Shown here piece by piece: positions 43,361 to 53,327 of a stretch of 64,000 nt of DNA (within the stretch, counting starts at the first letter, position 1; each line of letters begins with the position of its first letter). Where the stretch lies: the NCBI RefSeq assembly GCF_017908035.1, contig NZ_JAEQMU010000003.1:62001-126000 (forward strand), written 5' to 3'. Position numbers and translations under genes: made by a program. This DNA comes from Sphingobacterium tabacisoli. GTDB lineage: Bacteria; Bacteroidota; Bacteroidia; Sphingobacteriales; Sphingobacteriaceae. The notes below the pieces were generated by a model. That model saw only the letters and a program-made list of their open reading frames with translations. It did no database searches and was not told the origin of the DNA.

Positions 43361-45592
43361 TCAGGCTTTAACATCTTGATTCGCGGCTTCCGTTTCCAAA
43401 ACTTTCTGTCCTATTTTAATTTCGGGATAACCGTAAGCATCTCCAAGAATCATTTTGATCTCAGACGAGGACTTCCCTTCATTTTCCTTCAGTACGGTTA
43501 GAATACGATTTAACTTTTCTATGGAAATTAAATCTTCAGCATCAATTTCTACCCCTACATAATGGATCAGATGCCCATAGATTGTTCCTTCAACCATCCC
43601 TCTCTTTTCTGCAATCTGCGCGATATCAAAACCATCTAAATACATTTCTAGTGTAACCTGTTTGGTATCCAACTCTTTTCCATCCCCATCATCCGCTGTT
43701 TTGACAGATTCATCTTTTACCACGCCAGCCCCCAGCACAAGTCCCTCTAAGCCTTCTTCTTTGGTCAGCGCAGTAGCGATCGTAAGACAGTGCTTCAGCA
43801 CCTCATGCTTGCGTTTAAAGTCTAAAAGCAATGCTTTTAGCTCCTCTATATATTTCTTGGTACGCTTCCGCACTTTCCATGCTTCAATATGCTCTGCCGT
43901 AGCCTTCAACAGCTCGGTCTCCATACGAGGCAGAAACCATTGGACAGCAGACTCCGTACGGTCGCATATCTTTTGATAATCCACATCCTCCGGATTAGCA
44001 AGCATACCATAAAGCTGTGTTACAAACTTATGAGCGACAGCTTCTTGCTGCTTTACTGCGGTCATTATCCCTAATACAAAAGCATCGACCCCTGGTTTGT
44101 TATCAATATTACGGCTGACCAAGGAATCCGCTAGCTCCTGAACGGACTCTGAAAGTGTGGTCCACCGAAAACTCTGCAGTAAAATCTGGCCTAAAAATAC
44201 ACGTTGACACTGCACCAGTACCTTATCCATCTCTTCATCTGACAAAAGTTGCTTCATAAAACCGACGACCTGATAATCCGTACGTATCGAATGTGATGCA
44301 ATCTTAGAGCGCAAGACCAACCCCTCCAATCCAGTCAGACGACTCAGCGCAACATAGACCTGTCCGGAAGCAAATGAAGTACCGGCATCAATTATAGCCT
44401 TATCAAAAGTTAATCCCTGGCTCTTGTGTATCGTAATCGCCCAGGCAAGGCGTAAGGGATATTGCGAAAATGTGCCCAGCACCTCTTCCTCAATCTTATC
44501 TTCGCCTTTATTGTATTTGTATTTAATGTTTTCCCAGGTTTCACGTTTCACCTGCACATCTTCACTACCATCTTTAAAGCTGACAACAATCTGATGCTTA
44601 TCCAGCAGTAATTCTTTGACGGTACCGATCTTACCATTAAAATATTTACGATCTTCCCCCACATCATTTTTGATAAACATCACCTGTGCCCCTTCTTTGA
44701 GCGCTAAGGTTTCTTCTGTCGGGTAGGCTCCTTGCTGAAAATCATCCTTCACAATAGCTTTGATATTATGCATACGGCCGGAGAGTTTCATTAACTCCTC
44801 CTGGTTGATCTGCTCCGCAAGCCGGTTGTGTGAGGTCAATGTAATATATTGGTCCTCTCCTTCGGGCACAAATCCCTCCTGATAATGACCATTCAACAGC
44901 GCTAAGTCTTCGGCAGTACATTCATTATTCCGGATGTTATTAAGCACATTGATAAAGCCCGTATCCTGCTGCCGGTATATCTGCTGTAACTCAAGCTTAA
45001 CCAATGCACTGCTGCGTAATACCTTGGCATCGAAAAAAAACATACTGGAATAATGCTCCCGCAACACTTGCCATTCCGCATCTTTCACCACAGGCGGAAG
45101 CTGATAGAGATCCCCTATAAAAAGTACCTGTACCCCTCCAAAAGGACGCATATCGCGACGTACGGATTTCAGGATAACATCGATTGCATCTAATGTATCC
45201 GCACGCACCATGGATACCTCATCAATAACTAATAGCTCCAGTTCCTGCAAAATAGCGCGCCGTTGCTTCGTCAATTTTATCGTGCTAAAGAGACGACTTT
45301 TATTATAGATATTATGGTCCTGCTCATCCCATTTAAGCGCATAATCTTCTATGAAAACGCCAAAAGGAAGCCAAAACAAAGCATGTAACGTCGTTCCTCC
45401 GGCATTCATCGCCGCTACCCCTGTCGGAGCGGTTATAGCCATTTTTTTATAGCAATTGTCCCGAATATAACGGAGAAATGTTGTTTTTCCGGTTCCCGCC
45501 TTGCCTGTAAGGAATAGGTTTTGATTCGTTTGATTAACAAAGGCTACTGCTTTTTTGAAAATTTTGTTTTCGTTATCGTATTGTTGCGTCAT
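43361..45592 (-). CDS. PIF1-like AAA helicase with C-terminal helix-turn-helix domain
   Basis: A 743-residue DNA helicase of superfamily 1. Walker A is FLTGKAGTGKTTFLRY near residue 32. The PIF1-type motif TAPTGVAAMNAGGTTLHALF follows, then LVIDEVSMVRADTLD (Walker B) and GDLYQLPPV. Motifs V/VI at LRLAWAITIHKSQGLTFDKAIID and GQVYVALSRLTGLEGL near residue 400 complete the core. The C-terminal 250 residues contain a helical region and a probable helix-turn-helix domain of the HTH_40 type (LEMYLDGFDIAQIAEKRGMVEGTIYGHLIHYV). PIF1-type helicases unwind G-quadruplexes and stalled forks. Bacterial members with this tail are frequent in Bacteroidota, with roles mostly undefined. Confidence 0.92.
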   Translation of the reverse strand: MTQQYDNENKIFKKAVAFVNQTNQNLFLTGKAGTGKTTFLRYIRDNCYKKMAITAPTGVAAMNAGGTTLHALFWLPFGVFIEDYALKWDEQDHNIYNKSRLFSTIKLTKQRRAILQELELLVIDEVSMVRADTLDAIDVILKSVRRDMRPFGGVQVLFIGDLYQLPPVVKDAEWQVLREHYSSMFFFDAKVLRSSALVKLELQQIYRQQDTGFINVLNNIRNNECTAEDLALLNGHYQEGFVPEGEDQYITLTSHNRLAEQINQEELMKLSGRMHNIKAIVKDDFQQGAYPTEETLALKEGAQVMFIKNDVGEDRKYFNGKIGTVKELLLDKHQIVVSFKDGSEDVQVKRETWENIKYKYNKGEDKIEEEVLGTFSQYPLRLAWAITIHKSQGLTFDKAIIDAGTSFASGQVYVALSRLTGLEGLVLRSKIASHSIRTDYQVVGFMKQLLSDEEMDKVLVQCQRVFLGQILLQSFRWTTLSESVQELADSLVSRNIDNKPGVDAFVLGIMTAVKQQEAVAHKFVTQLYGMLANPEDVDYQKICDRTESAVQWFLPRMETELLKATAEHIEAWKVRKRTKKYIEELKALLLDFKRKHEVLKHCLTIATALTKEEGLEGLVLGAGVVKDESVKTADDGDGKELDTKQVTLEMYLDGFDIAQIAEKRGMVEGTIYGHLIHYVGVEIDAEDLISIEKLNRILTVLKENEGKSSSEIKMILGDAYGYPEIKIGQKVLETEAANQDVKA

Positions 45593-45632
45593 GATATCTT
45601 ACAAAAGTAAGCGTTTTGTAATGAAGTTAGTC

Positions 45633-46094
45633 AAGGAAGGTTTTTTTTGTCCTCGCACGGACAGGGCCTTCATTGTTTTTCATATTTCATCTGTTTTATA
45701 AGGTATTCAAGAGCCACTTCGTGGGTTTGCTTGACCAAAAAAAACGAAGCAAAAAAGTCAAGGCTTGGATACTGTTACGCTAAAAACAGTTCAAAGCCCG
45801 TAAAGGATTTGAGCCGTTCCACTTCGCTATACTTCTTAAATCCTTTCTTATCGGACTTCTCCTATTTTCTTAACGCTACAGTATCCTAGACCGTTTTTCA
45901 TCGCGATCAATAGAACTCGATGCGCTGCTTTTATTGACAATTCCTTACACTTTAGCCAAATGTCGCCTTAGCGGATCGGCAATAGCAGGAACGTTGATCC
46001 GTTGTGCCGATACGGTACAGCGACTAGGCTTGGACACTTGGCCGATACCAAGTGTCATGCCCGTCCGACATAGAGGACAAAAAAAACCTTCCTT
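45633..46094. mobile_element. 462-bp non-coding element bounded by perfect 22-bp terminal inverted repeats
   Basis: The left end (45633-45654), AAGGAAGG then eight T then GTCCTC, is repeated exactly in inverse at the right end (46073-46094). Weaker complementarity continues inwards (CGGACAGGGC against CGGACGGGC). Inside are further hairpins: CTTGAC...GTCAAG around an A-rich stretch with GAAGCAAAAAA near 45730-45770, and ACACTTGG/CCAAGTGT near 46034-46055, plus CGGATC/GATCCG near 45978-46006. No transposase is encoded, and no target-site duplication is evident. The CTTGACC...CGAAGC...GTCAAG core resembles a dispersed intergenic repeat I recall from other Bacteroidota genomes, whose function I do not know. 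It occupies the gap between the helicase and cupin genes, so it is best described as MITE-like. Confidence 0.75.
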
Positions 46095-46186
46095 TTGATA
46101 GAACAATGTTAAAATTTAAAAAAACATTATCTTTATGTAATTTCACTTATAAATATTATCTTAACCCGTAGAAACACATAACGACT

Positions 46187-46687
46187 ATGACGTATATAGA
46201 CAAGACTGAATTATTCAATCAGATTGAAAAAAAGATTACGGATGCAGGTTTTAAAATCGACAACATTGACCAAAACAGACCCTGGGGAGGCTTCTTTGTT
46301 ATTGACGAAGCACAGGCTCAGCAGTTCGCCAATCAATACTTTGAAGGTCTAGACATCAAAGACTTAAAGATTTCAGGCAAATTAAGCCCAAAAATACTAG
46401 TCGTTGCTCCTTCCAAGCGTCTTTCATGGCAGTACCATCACCGTCGGGCAGAGATATGGAGAGTTATTCGTGGCGAAGTCGGTGTAGTCACCAGTCTTGA
46501 TGACAACGAACATGAGCTAAAAATTCTTAAAGAGGGAGAATATATCCGTCTAGCACAAGGCGAACGTCATCGTCTAGTCGGTCTTGGCGAATATGGGGTC
46601 ATAGCTGAAATATGGCAACATACCGATATCGAAAGCCCTTCTGACGAAGATGACATCGTTCGCGTTCAGGATGATTTCGGACGATAA
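46187..46687 (+). CDS. Cupin-fold protein, mannose-6-phosphate isomerase type II-like
   Basis: A 166-residue cytoplasmic protein. NRPWGGFFVIDE near residue 27 and SPKILVVAPSKRLSWQYHHRRAEIWRVIRGEVGVV near residue 65 match the metal-binding cupin of type II phosphomannose isomerases, with the metal ligands in the QYHHRRAE segment and the later His in GERHRLVG. The usual pyrophosphorylase domain is absent. It may catalyse mannose-6-phosphate/fructose-6-phosphate isomerisation, or be a sugar-binding cupin of other function. A TATCTTTA near 46129 could serve as promoter. It is not in an operon with sugar nucleotide genes. Confidence 0.8.
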   Translation: MTYIDKTELFNQIEKKITDAGFKIDNIDQNRPWGGFFVIDEAQAQQFANQYFEGLDIKDLKISGKLSPKILVVAPSKRLSWQYHHRRAEIWRVIRGEVGVVTSLDDNEHELKILKEGEYIRLAQGERHRLVGLGEYGVIAEIWQHTDIESPSDEDDIVRVQDDFGR

Positions 46688-46764
46688 GACATTGTCGCTC
46701 TCAAGTGCATAGCGGTGAAACCACAAAGCCTCAACCCTATTGATATAGATAACGGAATAAACTA

Positions 46765-47550
46765 ATGTTTCGACACTTGCTTTTCAAATCCATCTTTCTA
46801 GGGATATTGGTTATTGGGGTTTCACCAGCTGTAGCACAAAAGTATTGTAAATGGGGGCAAAAAGAAACGGATCATCTCCTGAAGACCAACCTCTTGAATC
46901 TCCCGTTTAAATCGTTCAATCTCGAATATGAACGTCCATTTAGATCCAATATTTCTCTGGGAATAAACATATCCTTTACCCCAAATCGTGATTTACCTTT
47001 TAAAAATTCGCTAACGAAAAGCATAGAGGATGAGGCCCCCAAAAGAAGCCTGGAAGAACTTCGCTTCAGTCAATTCTCCATTGTGCCACAAATGCGATTT
47101 TACTTTGGTGACCGGGATGTCTTCACCCGTTTCTATGCCTCGCCTTACCTCAAGTACACCCGCTATAACACGAATACAACACTGTATTATCAATATGAAT
47201 TCATGGATAGCGGTATTATCGAAAGAGCATCCATTCCAATCTCAGGCAACCTTAATACCCTTAGTGCCGGTGTCGCTGTCGGGTTGCAGTTCCAATTACT
47301 AAAGTCACTGTATATGGATTGGAAAATAATAGGTAGCCATTACGGCATTGTCTTTGGAAAAGGGGGTGGAACATCCGATGTACCACTCACAAAAGAAATC
47401 CAGCAAGACATCAAAAAATCGCTTCAGAAGCTAGATGACATTCCCATCTACTCTTTTGCACATACTGTAGACGAAACCAGTGTCACTATAAAACCCAAGG
47501 GCTTAAACATCGGCATAACCTCCGCTATATCGGTAGGCTATAGATTTTAA
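46765..47550 (+). CDS. DUF3575-like outer-membrane protein
   Basis: A 261-residue exported protein. A signal peptide (residues 1-24, SPAVAQ) precedes beta-strand-rich sequence with [32 protein letters not shown], a pattern of DUF3575 proteins, which are predicted outer-membrane beta-barrels. The last residues, SAISVGYRF, end in an aromatic Phe as in barrel proteins that use the Bam machinery. No function is known for the family. It lies 77 bp after the cupin gene, in the same direction. Confidence 0.75.
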   Translation: MFRHLLFKSIFLGILVIGVSPAVAQKYCKWGQKETDHLLKTNLLNLPFKSFNLEYERPFRSNISLGINISFTPNRDLPFKNSLTKSIEDEAPKRSLEELRFSQFSIVPQMRFYFGDRDVFTRFYASPYLKYTRYNTNTTLYYQYEFMDSGIIERASIPISGNLNTLSAGVAVGLQFQLLKSLYMDWKIIGSHYGIVFGKGGGTSDVPLTKEIQQDIKKSLQKLDDIPIYSFAHTVDETSVTIKPKGLNIGITSAISVGYRF

Positions 47551-47583
47551 CAGCACTAATATTCACGAACATTCAATTATGTA

Positions 47584-47615
47584 TTGGTGAATCCAAAGCA
47601 TTTTATCTAAGTTTG
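47584..47615 (+). promoter_or_regulatory. Promoter of parE with -33 and -7 elements
   Basis: TTG at 47584-47586 and TAAGTTTG at 47608-47615 are separated by 21 bp, matching the Bacteroidota primary-sigma arrangement (TTG...TAnnTTTG). This overlaps an in-frame ATG at 47613 and so supports 47640 as the real start. Confidence 0.6.
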
Positions 47616-47639
47616 TATATACTTCATATTTTACGGTAC

Positions 47640-49493
47640 ATGACTACATATAACGAAGATAGCATACGATCCCTCGACTGGAAAGAACATATCAGACTAC
47701 GTCCTGGTATGTATATTGGTAAGCTTGGGGACGGCTCTGCCTATGACGATGGCATTTATGTTTTATTAAAAGAAGTTGTCGACAACTCGATTGATGAGTT
47801 TGTGATGGGCGCTGGAAAAACGATAGATATCACGGTCAATGAGAACAAAGTGTCTGTACGTGATTACGGTCGCGGAATTCCAATCGGTTCGGTCGTGGAT
47901 GTCGTTTCTAAAATCAATACAGGGGGTAAATACGACAGTAAGGCTTTCCAAAAATCCGTTGGTCTGAATGGTGTAGGTACCAAAGCTGTCAATGCACTTT
48001 CGGCAAACTTTACCGTTCAATCCTATCGCCAAGGCGCAACACGTATCGCACAATTCAGCAAAGGAGAGCTGATTGACGACGAACAAAAAGAAACTACACA
48101 ACGGAACGGAACAGCTGTTACATTCTATCCGGACGACAGCATATTCAAACACTATAAATATAGAGTTGAATTCGTTGAGAATATGATATGGAACTATGTG
48201 TTCCTTAACTCAGGACTTACCATCAACTTCAACGGTCAGAAATTCCTTTCTGAAAATGGATTAAAAGACCTGCTGGAGCGGAATGTTGACATGGAGGGTA
48301 TGCGCTATCCGATCATTCATCTAAAAGGTGAAGATATAGAAATAGCCATGACACATGGACAACAGTATGGTGAGGAATACTACTCCTTCGTCAATGGGCA
48401 GCATACGACCCAAGGAGGTACGCATCAAGCGGCCTTCCGTGAGGCATTGGTAAAGACCATACGTGAGTTTTATAAAAAAGAATTTGACGCTTCAGATATC
48501 CGAGCATCTATAATCGGAGCGATTGCGATAAAAGTACAAGAACCCGTCTTCGAGTCTCAGACCAAGACCAAATTAGGTTCACAAAGTGTAGGCCCGGAAG
48601 GACCGACAGTACGTACGTTCATCAATGATTTCGTGAAGAAAGCTTTGGATGATTACCTCCATAAGGATTCGGCCACTGCAGATGCCCTGTTAAAGCGTAT
48701 CATGCAATCGGAACGGGAGCGTAAAGATATTGCGGGAATCAAGAAACTCGCCAACGAGCGGGCAAAAAAAGCATCGGTACACAACCGGAAGCTACGTGAC
48801 TGTAAATTACACTTCGGCGATAAGAGTGAAAGAAACCTAGAAACGACTCTTTTCATCACGGAGGGGGACTCGGCATCTGGATCGATCACCAAATCAAGAG
48901 ATGTACAGACCCAAGCGGTATTCAGTCTCAAAGGAAAACCTTTGAATAGCTATGGTCTGACTAAGAAGATTGTGTATGAGAATGAAGAATTCAACCTGCT
49001 GCAACACGCCTTGAATATCGAAGACGGTATAGAGGGCCTTCGTTATAACAACATTGTTATCGCAACGGATGCCGATGTCGATGGTATGCACATTCGCCTA
49101 TTGTTAATGACGTTTTTCCTACAGTTTTTCCCAGATTTGGTGAAAGCTGGGCATGTCTCTATTTTACAGACGCCATTATTCCGTGTCCGAAATAAAAAAG
49201 AAACCATCTATTGTTACTCGGACGAAGAGCGTCAACGCGCTATTTCTAAATTAGGAAACAAGCCAGAAATCACACGATTTAAGGGACTTGGTGAGATATC
49301 CCCTTCCGAATTCGGATTATTCATAGGTGAAGATATGCGCTTGGAACCTGTAATCTTATCTAAAGACAATAGGCTACAGCAATTGCTTGAGTACTATATG
49401 GGTAAAAACACACCAGACAGACAACGACATATTGTGGACAACCTCCGTATAGAGGTAGACCTTGAAGCCGAGCTCGCCCAAAAGGCTGGCTAA
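47640..49493 (+). CDS. parE: DNA topoisomerase IV subunit B (ParE)
   Basis: The ATPase subunit of topoisomerase IV, which separates linked daughter chromosomes. From 47640 it is 617 residues and begins [32 protein letters not shown]. The GHKL ATPase site has [21 protein letters not shown] and [27 protein letters not shown]. The TOPRIM domain has [13 protein letters not shown] near residue 400 and the metal-binding [17 protein letters not shown] near 480. The length and N-terminus fit ParE of Bacteroidota better than GyrB. parC, which often follows, is not next to it; purU is. Confidence 0.9.
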   Translation: MTTYNEDSIRSLDWKEHIRLRPGMYIGKLGDGSAYDDGIYVLLKEVVDNSIDEFVMGAGKTIDITVNENKVSVRDYGRGIPIGSVVDVVSKINTGGKYDSKAFQKSVGLNGVGTKAVNALSANFTVQSYRQGATRIAQFSKGELIDDEQKETTQRNGTAVTFYPDDSIFKHYKYRVEFVENMIWNYVFLNSGLTINFNGQKFLSENGLKDLLERNVDMEGMRYPIIHLKGEDIEIAMTHGQQYGEEYYSFVNGQHTTQGGTHQAAFREALVKTIREFYKKEFDASDIRASIIGAIAIKVQEPVFESQTKTKLGSQSVGPEGPTVRTFINDFVKKALDDYLHKDSATADALLKRIMQSERERKDIAGIKKLANERAKKASVHNRKLRDCKLHFGDKSERNLETTLFITEGDSASGSITKSRDVQTQAVFSLKGKPLNSYGLTKKIVYENEEFNLLQHALNIEDGIEGLRYNNIVIATDADVDGMHIRLLLMTFFLQFFPDLVKAGHVSILQTPLFRVRNKKETIYCYSDEERQRAISKLGNKPEITRFKGLGEISPSEFGLFIGEDMRLEPVILSKDNRLQQLLEYYMGKNTPDRQRHIVDNLRIEVDLEAELAQKAG

Positions 49494-49563
49494 GCAAAAA
49501 TACCCCTACATACATCGCACGCGCTGTATGTAGGGATTCAATCAAACCTAAACCTAACCTATC

Positions 49564-50409
49564 ATGTACAATCAAACGCTTATACTCATACAGTGTAAAG
49601 ATGCTGTTGGTCTCGTATCAGGTATCTCAAATAGTATCGCTAAACACCAGCTGAATATCATCACGATGCGCGAGTATGTAGACGAAGAGCACAACAAATT
49701 TTTCGTTCGTGTCGTCTGCTCTGGCCAACTTCCATCTACAGCATCCCTACTAGAAGACCTACGACAAGCACTACCAGAGCATGCGGATATACAGATCAAT
49801 CCGACGAATAGGAAAAAGTTAGTGGTTTTAGTCACCAAAGAGCACCATTGTTTGGCGGACATCCTGACACGCCATTACTTCGACACACTACAGGGTGAAG
49901 TGCAGGCCGTCATAGGAAATTACGATACGCTCAAAGAATTTACCGAGAAATTTGACATCCCTTTTCACTATATATCACACGAAAACAAGGACAAAAAAGA
50001 CTTTGAACAAGAAATAACAGATAGCATAGACCACTATGCTCCAGACTATATCATACTCGCAAAATTCATGCGCATCCTATCGCCAAATTTTGTACAGCAT
50101 TTTGAGCGTCGCCTTATCAATATACACCATTCCTTTCTCCCGGCATTCATCGGAGCAAATCCCTACCGGCAGGCACACGACCGTGGCGTAAAAATCATCG
50201 GAGCCACCGCGCATTTTGTCACAGACGACCTGGATGAAGGTCCTATTATTGTACAGAACACCAAATCTGTCGACCATAGCTATGACCTAAACCGCATGAA
50301 AACCGCTGGAAAAGAGATTGAAAAGGCTGTCTTGACACGCGCTATACAGCTCATCATGGAGGACCGGGTAATCTTGAATGGCAATAAAACTATAGTCTTC
50401 AAATCCTAG
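49564..50409 (+). CDS. purU: Formyltetrahydrofolate deformylase
   Basis: Hydrolyses 10-formyltetrahydrofolate to formate and tetrahydrofolate, adjusting one-carbon pools for purine synthesis. The 281-residue protein has an N-terminal ACT domain (LILIQCKDAVGLVSGISNSIAKHQLNIITM). The formyltransferase-like catalytic domain has IILAKFMRILSPNFV, NIHHSFLPAFIGANPYRQAHDRGVKIIGATAHFVTDDLDEGPII with the catalytic Asn, His and Asp, and a C-terminal region ending NGNKTIVF. The start at 49564 follows a 70-bp gap after parE. Confidence 0.95.
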   Translation: MYNQTLILIQCKDAVGLVSGISNSIAKHQLNIITMREYVDEEHNKFFVRVVCSGQLPSTASLLEDLRQALPEHADIQINPTNRKKLVVLVTKEHHCLADILTRHYFDTLQGEVQAVIGNYDTLKEFTEKFDIPFHYISHENKDKKDFEQEITDSIDHYAPDYIILAKFMRILSPNFVQHFERRLINIHHSFLPAFIGANPYRQAHDRGVKIIGATAHFVTDDLDEGPIIVQNTKSVDHSYDLNRMKTAGKEIEKAVLTRAIQLIMEDRVILNGNKTIVFKS

Positions 50410-50517
50410 CAACAAAGACGAAAAAGCGCCAAAAGTGACTAGAAACACCTTTTTAAATGGTGTTCAACATTTTTTATTCCATAAATTTTGTGGCTATTTG
50501 CATATCAAAATTTCGCA

Positions 50518-52296
50518 ATGGAACACACTTTTCATCTCCCTGTACTTGGTCTAGCTTTCTCCATAGATAGCCCGCTCAAAGTCGCTCAGTTTGGTATCGC
50601 ATCGGTCATGTCTATTGTTGATGACGAACTAGTCGAACGTATGCGGGATTACTATTCAAAACAACACAATCTACCCTACATCCCTATCAGTCCGAAAGCG
50701 AAAGACAGCCGTTCAAAAAGAATAACGGCCTACCTTGACCTGGTACAGGACATTGTGAAACAGCAAGTGAATACATTACGCAATTCGGATCTCGACGGAA
50801 GCACTGATTTACAAAAGTATTTCAACCTGCTACCGGAATCCGCTAACCTCAAGAAAACCTACAACACTTATCGGTTGGAAAAAGACGCTGATAAAAAAGC
50901 AAACCTCAAAGCAACATTGATGATGGGTATCAGTCCAGGGGAGATCAATGTCAATATCATGTCCAAAGTCGACAAAATCAACACCGATGCTTCTGGCAAT
51001 AGATTGGACCATATGTATTCGGATGCGAATGCGGCTTTACGAGGCTTTGCACAGAGCAATCTGCAGGGCGGCTTAGTACTATCGGCCGGTATGAATCCCA
51101 GACTATACAGCTACCTTGGTGAGCTCCCCCAATTTATGCCCAATAAGCATGGAGAGTTCCAAAAGCGTGTTATACTAAAAGTATCCGACTATCGCTCAGC
51201 TCTGATACAAGCCAAGTTCCTTGCCAAAAAAGGAATATGGGTCTCTGAGTTCAGAGTAGAGTCTGGTCTCAACTGTGGGGGGCATGCATTTGCTACAGAT
51301 GGTTTCTTATTAGGCCCCATATTAGACGAATTTAAGAAGAACAAAGGCTTCTTACAGCAAGAGCTCTATTCTCTTTACACCGATAGTCTTAACACTAAGG
51401 GCTACAGCATAGACCGCTGTCCAGCATTGTCTATTACCGCCCAAGGTGGGATAGGCACAGCAGCAGAGCATGATTTTTTATTAAATTACTATGGCTTAAA
51501 ATCTACTGGCTGGGGATCTCCTTTTCTATTGGTACCAGAGGCGACTACCGTAGACGAGCAGACATTAAAAGCGCTGGCTTCGGCACAGAAAGAAGACTTC
51601 TATGTCAGTGGTGCCTCCCCTCTAGGAGTACCATTCAATAATTTCAAAAAAAGCAGTGCTGAACTAAACCGACTGCAACGTATACACAAAGGGCGTCCAG
51701 GCGCTCCATGCACAAAAAAATATTTAATATCCAATGCCGAGTACTCTGATGAACCCATCTGTACAGCATCCCGTATCTACCAATATACCAAATTGAAAGA
51801 ACTGGAACTTTTCGACGCTGAGAGTGCCGATTACCAGAAAAAACTAGAAGCAATTACCGAGAAAACATGCCTTTGTGAAGGGCTAGCCACTTCAGCTTAC
51901 CTAAAGTATGATATTTTACAAAGCAGGGAAGACGACGCTGTAGCGATTTGCCCCGGGCCCAATACCGCGTATTTCAATTCGGTATATAGCCTACAGGATA
52001 TGGTAGACCATATTTATGGACGCAAAGACCTACTAATCCATTCTGATAGACCATCCTTATTCATCAACGAACTACATTTGTATATCGAGCATCTGGAACA
52101 ATATCTTCAGGACAACGAACTACAGATGGATGAGAAGAAAGAAAAATTTGTCTACAAATTCAAGGAAGAATTACTACGCGGTATTACTTACTACGAAGGT
52201 ATAGCGCTTCAGCTCTATCCAATAGATAAGGATGTACAACGTCAAGAATTCTTAAACGATCTGAGGGACGGACTGATACGTATTACAGCACTGTAA
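50518..52296 (+). CDS. Large conserved hypothetical protein, possibly TIM-barrel flavoenzyme-like
   Basis: A 592-residue cytoplasmic protein from the ATG at 50518; the in-frame ATG at 50488 is less likely. The N-terminus HTFHLPVLGLAFSIDSPLKVAQFGIASVMSIVDDELV and the segment ITAQGGIGTAAEHDFLLNYYGLKSTGWGSPFLLVPEA resemble the phosphate-binding and substrate loops of nitronate-monooxygenase or FabK-type FMN barrels. A Cys-rich stretch (GAPCTKKYLISNAEYSDEPICTAS, TCLCEGLATS, AICPG) near residues 400-490 could hold a metal or cluster. It matches hypothetical proteins of this length seen in Sphingobacteriaceae. Function unknown. No partner genes are adjacent except the convergent methyltransferase. 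Confidence 0.6.
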   Translation: MEHTFHLPVLGLAFSIDSPLKVAQFGIASVMSIVDDELVERMRDYYSKQHNLPYIPISPKAKDSRSKRITAYLDLVQDIVKQQVNTLRNSDLDGSTDLQKYFNLLPESANLKKTYNTYRLEKDADKKANLKATLMMGISPGEINVNIMSKVDKINTDASGNRLDHMYSDANAALRGFAQSNLQGGLVLSAGMNPRLYSYLGELPQFMPNKHGEFQKRVILKVSDYRSALIQAKFLAKKGIWVSEFRVESGLNCGGHAFATDGFLLGPILDEFKKNKGFLQQELYSLYTDSLNTKGYSIDRCPALSITAQGGIGTAAEHDFLLNYYGLKSTGWGSPFLLVPEATTVDEQTLKALASAQKEDFYVSGASPLGVPFNNFKKSSAELNRLQRIHKGRPGAPCTKKYLISNAEYSDEPICTASRIYQYTKLKELELFDAESADYQKKLEAITEKTCLCEGLATSAYLKYDILQSREDDAVAICPGPNTAYFNSVYSLQDMVDHIYGRKDLLIHSDRPSLFINELHLYIEHLEQYLQDNELQMDEKKEKFVYKFKEELLRGITYYEGIALQLYPIDKDVQRQEFLNDLRDGLIRITAL

Positions 52297-52338
52297 AAAC
52301 AAAAGAGGCCATTTTTTAAAAACGGCCTCTTTTGTTTT
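52296..52338. terminator. Bidirectional terminator with 15-bp perfect stem
   Basis: AAAACAAAAGAGGCC (52296-52310) pairs with GGCCTCTTTTGTTTT (52324-52338) around a 13-base loop. It overlaps the end of the hypothetical gene and the stop of the convergent methyltransferase gene. Confidence 0.85.
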
Positions 52339-53236
52339 ATTTTAGTTTTCTAAATTTACCAAACACACCGAGAGGCAGCTTAGGCCCCGCAGTAGCCTGC
52401 AAATAGAGCTCCCCAATTTCCAAATTCTCAACCTGTGGAAAAGAGGTACGGATTAGGTTTTCTACAATAACGGAAGAAAAACCCAACGAATAGGTATTCA
52501 AAATCAAGAAGTGCTCCTGTGGATCTAAAAGCTTCACCACATCTTGCATCATTTCCATGATATGATCTTCCAACTTCCACTTTTCGCCTTTTGGACCATG
52601 CCCATAAGCTGGTGGATCCAGGATAATACCATTATAGGTATTACCACGTTTTAACTCGCGTTTTACAAATTTCAGCGCATCCTCTACGACCCAACGGATA
52701 TCCGATAGGTTAGAGAGCTCTTGATTTTCATTGGCCCAAGTGACGACCTGTTTGATGGAATCAACGTGGGTGGTATCGGCTCCCGCTGCTTTTGCAATCA
52801 GCGAAGCTCCTCCTGTATAGGCAAAAAGGTTCAACACCTTTGGATTAGCTATCTTAAATGACTTAACACTTTCCGAAATATAATCCCAATTGACTGCTTG
52901 TTCAGGAAATATACCGACATGCTTGAACGAGGTTAGCCCCAACCGGAACTTGATGGCGGCATCCTTATTTTTATAACTGATATGCCACCTGTCTGCAGTT
53001 TTGGCACTTTTCTTCAACCATTCTCCACTGGTAGCCGAGCGCCCCTTAAACTTGATGTGGTACCTTTTCTCCCACTCCGCATCGCCCAAAGCCTTAGGCC
53101 ATACGGCTTGTGGTTCAGGCCGGATTAAAATCAAATCACCAAAACGCTCTAATTTTTCAAAATCACCGCAATCAATCAACTCGTAATCCTTCCAATGCTG
53201 TGGTGTTAATAACTGTATGTGTGTGGTTGTAGACAA
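52337..53236 (-). CDS. RlmI-like class I SAM-dependent methyltransferase
   Basis: A methyltransferase of the RlmI/RlmK class, which in E. coli modifies 23S rRNA. The start chosen is TTG at 53236 (MSTTTHIQLLTPQHW), about 299 residues. An ATG at 53287 adds 17 residues that look non-native, and the probable promoter element CAAAAATA (53259-53266, TATTTTTG on the minus strand) lies inside that extension. Motif I of the SAM fold is NLFAYTGGASLIAKAAGADTTHVD near residue 155, followed by NGIILDPPAYGHGPKGEKWKLEDH with the DPPxxG motif for substrate base flipping. The exact target is unknown. Confidence 0.8.
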   Translation of the reverse strand: MSTTTHIQLLTPQHWKDYELIDCGDFEKLERFGDLILIRPEPQAVWPKALGDAEWEKRYHIKFKGRSATSGEWLKKSAKTADRWHISYKNKDAAIKFRLGLTSFKHVGIFPEQAVNWDYISESVKSFKIANPKVLNLFAYTGGASLIAKAAGADTTHVDSIKQVVTWANENQELSNLSDIRWVVEDALKFVKRELKRGNTYNGIILDPPAYGHGPKGEKWKLEDHIMEMMQDVVKLLDPQEHFLILNTYSLGFSSVIVENLIRTSFPQVENLEIGELYLQATAGPKLPLGVFGKFRKLK

Positions 53237-53327
53237 AATACTAATATTTAAATTTGGGCAAAAATAAACAAAACTTTCATAATCCACTAGCTGACGATCA
53301 ACGACAACTCAGAAATGATAAGTCCAC

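Noticed and set aside
43361-45592. PIF1-like helicase and neighbouring element as a defence island
   Set aside because: No restriction, toxin, nuclease or other defence gene is adjacent; this helicase type is common in ordinary Bacteroidota chromosomes.
45647-45889. 80-codon ORF inside the inverted-repeat element
   Set aside because: It lies in a hairpin-rich repeat, shows no protein-like pattern, and the first codons fall in the terminal inverted repeat.
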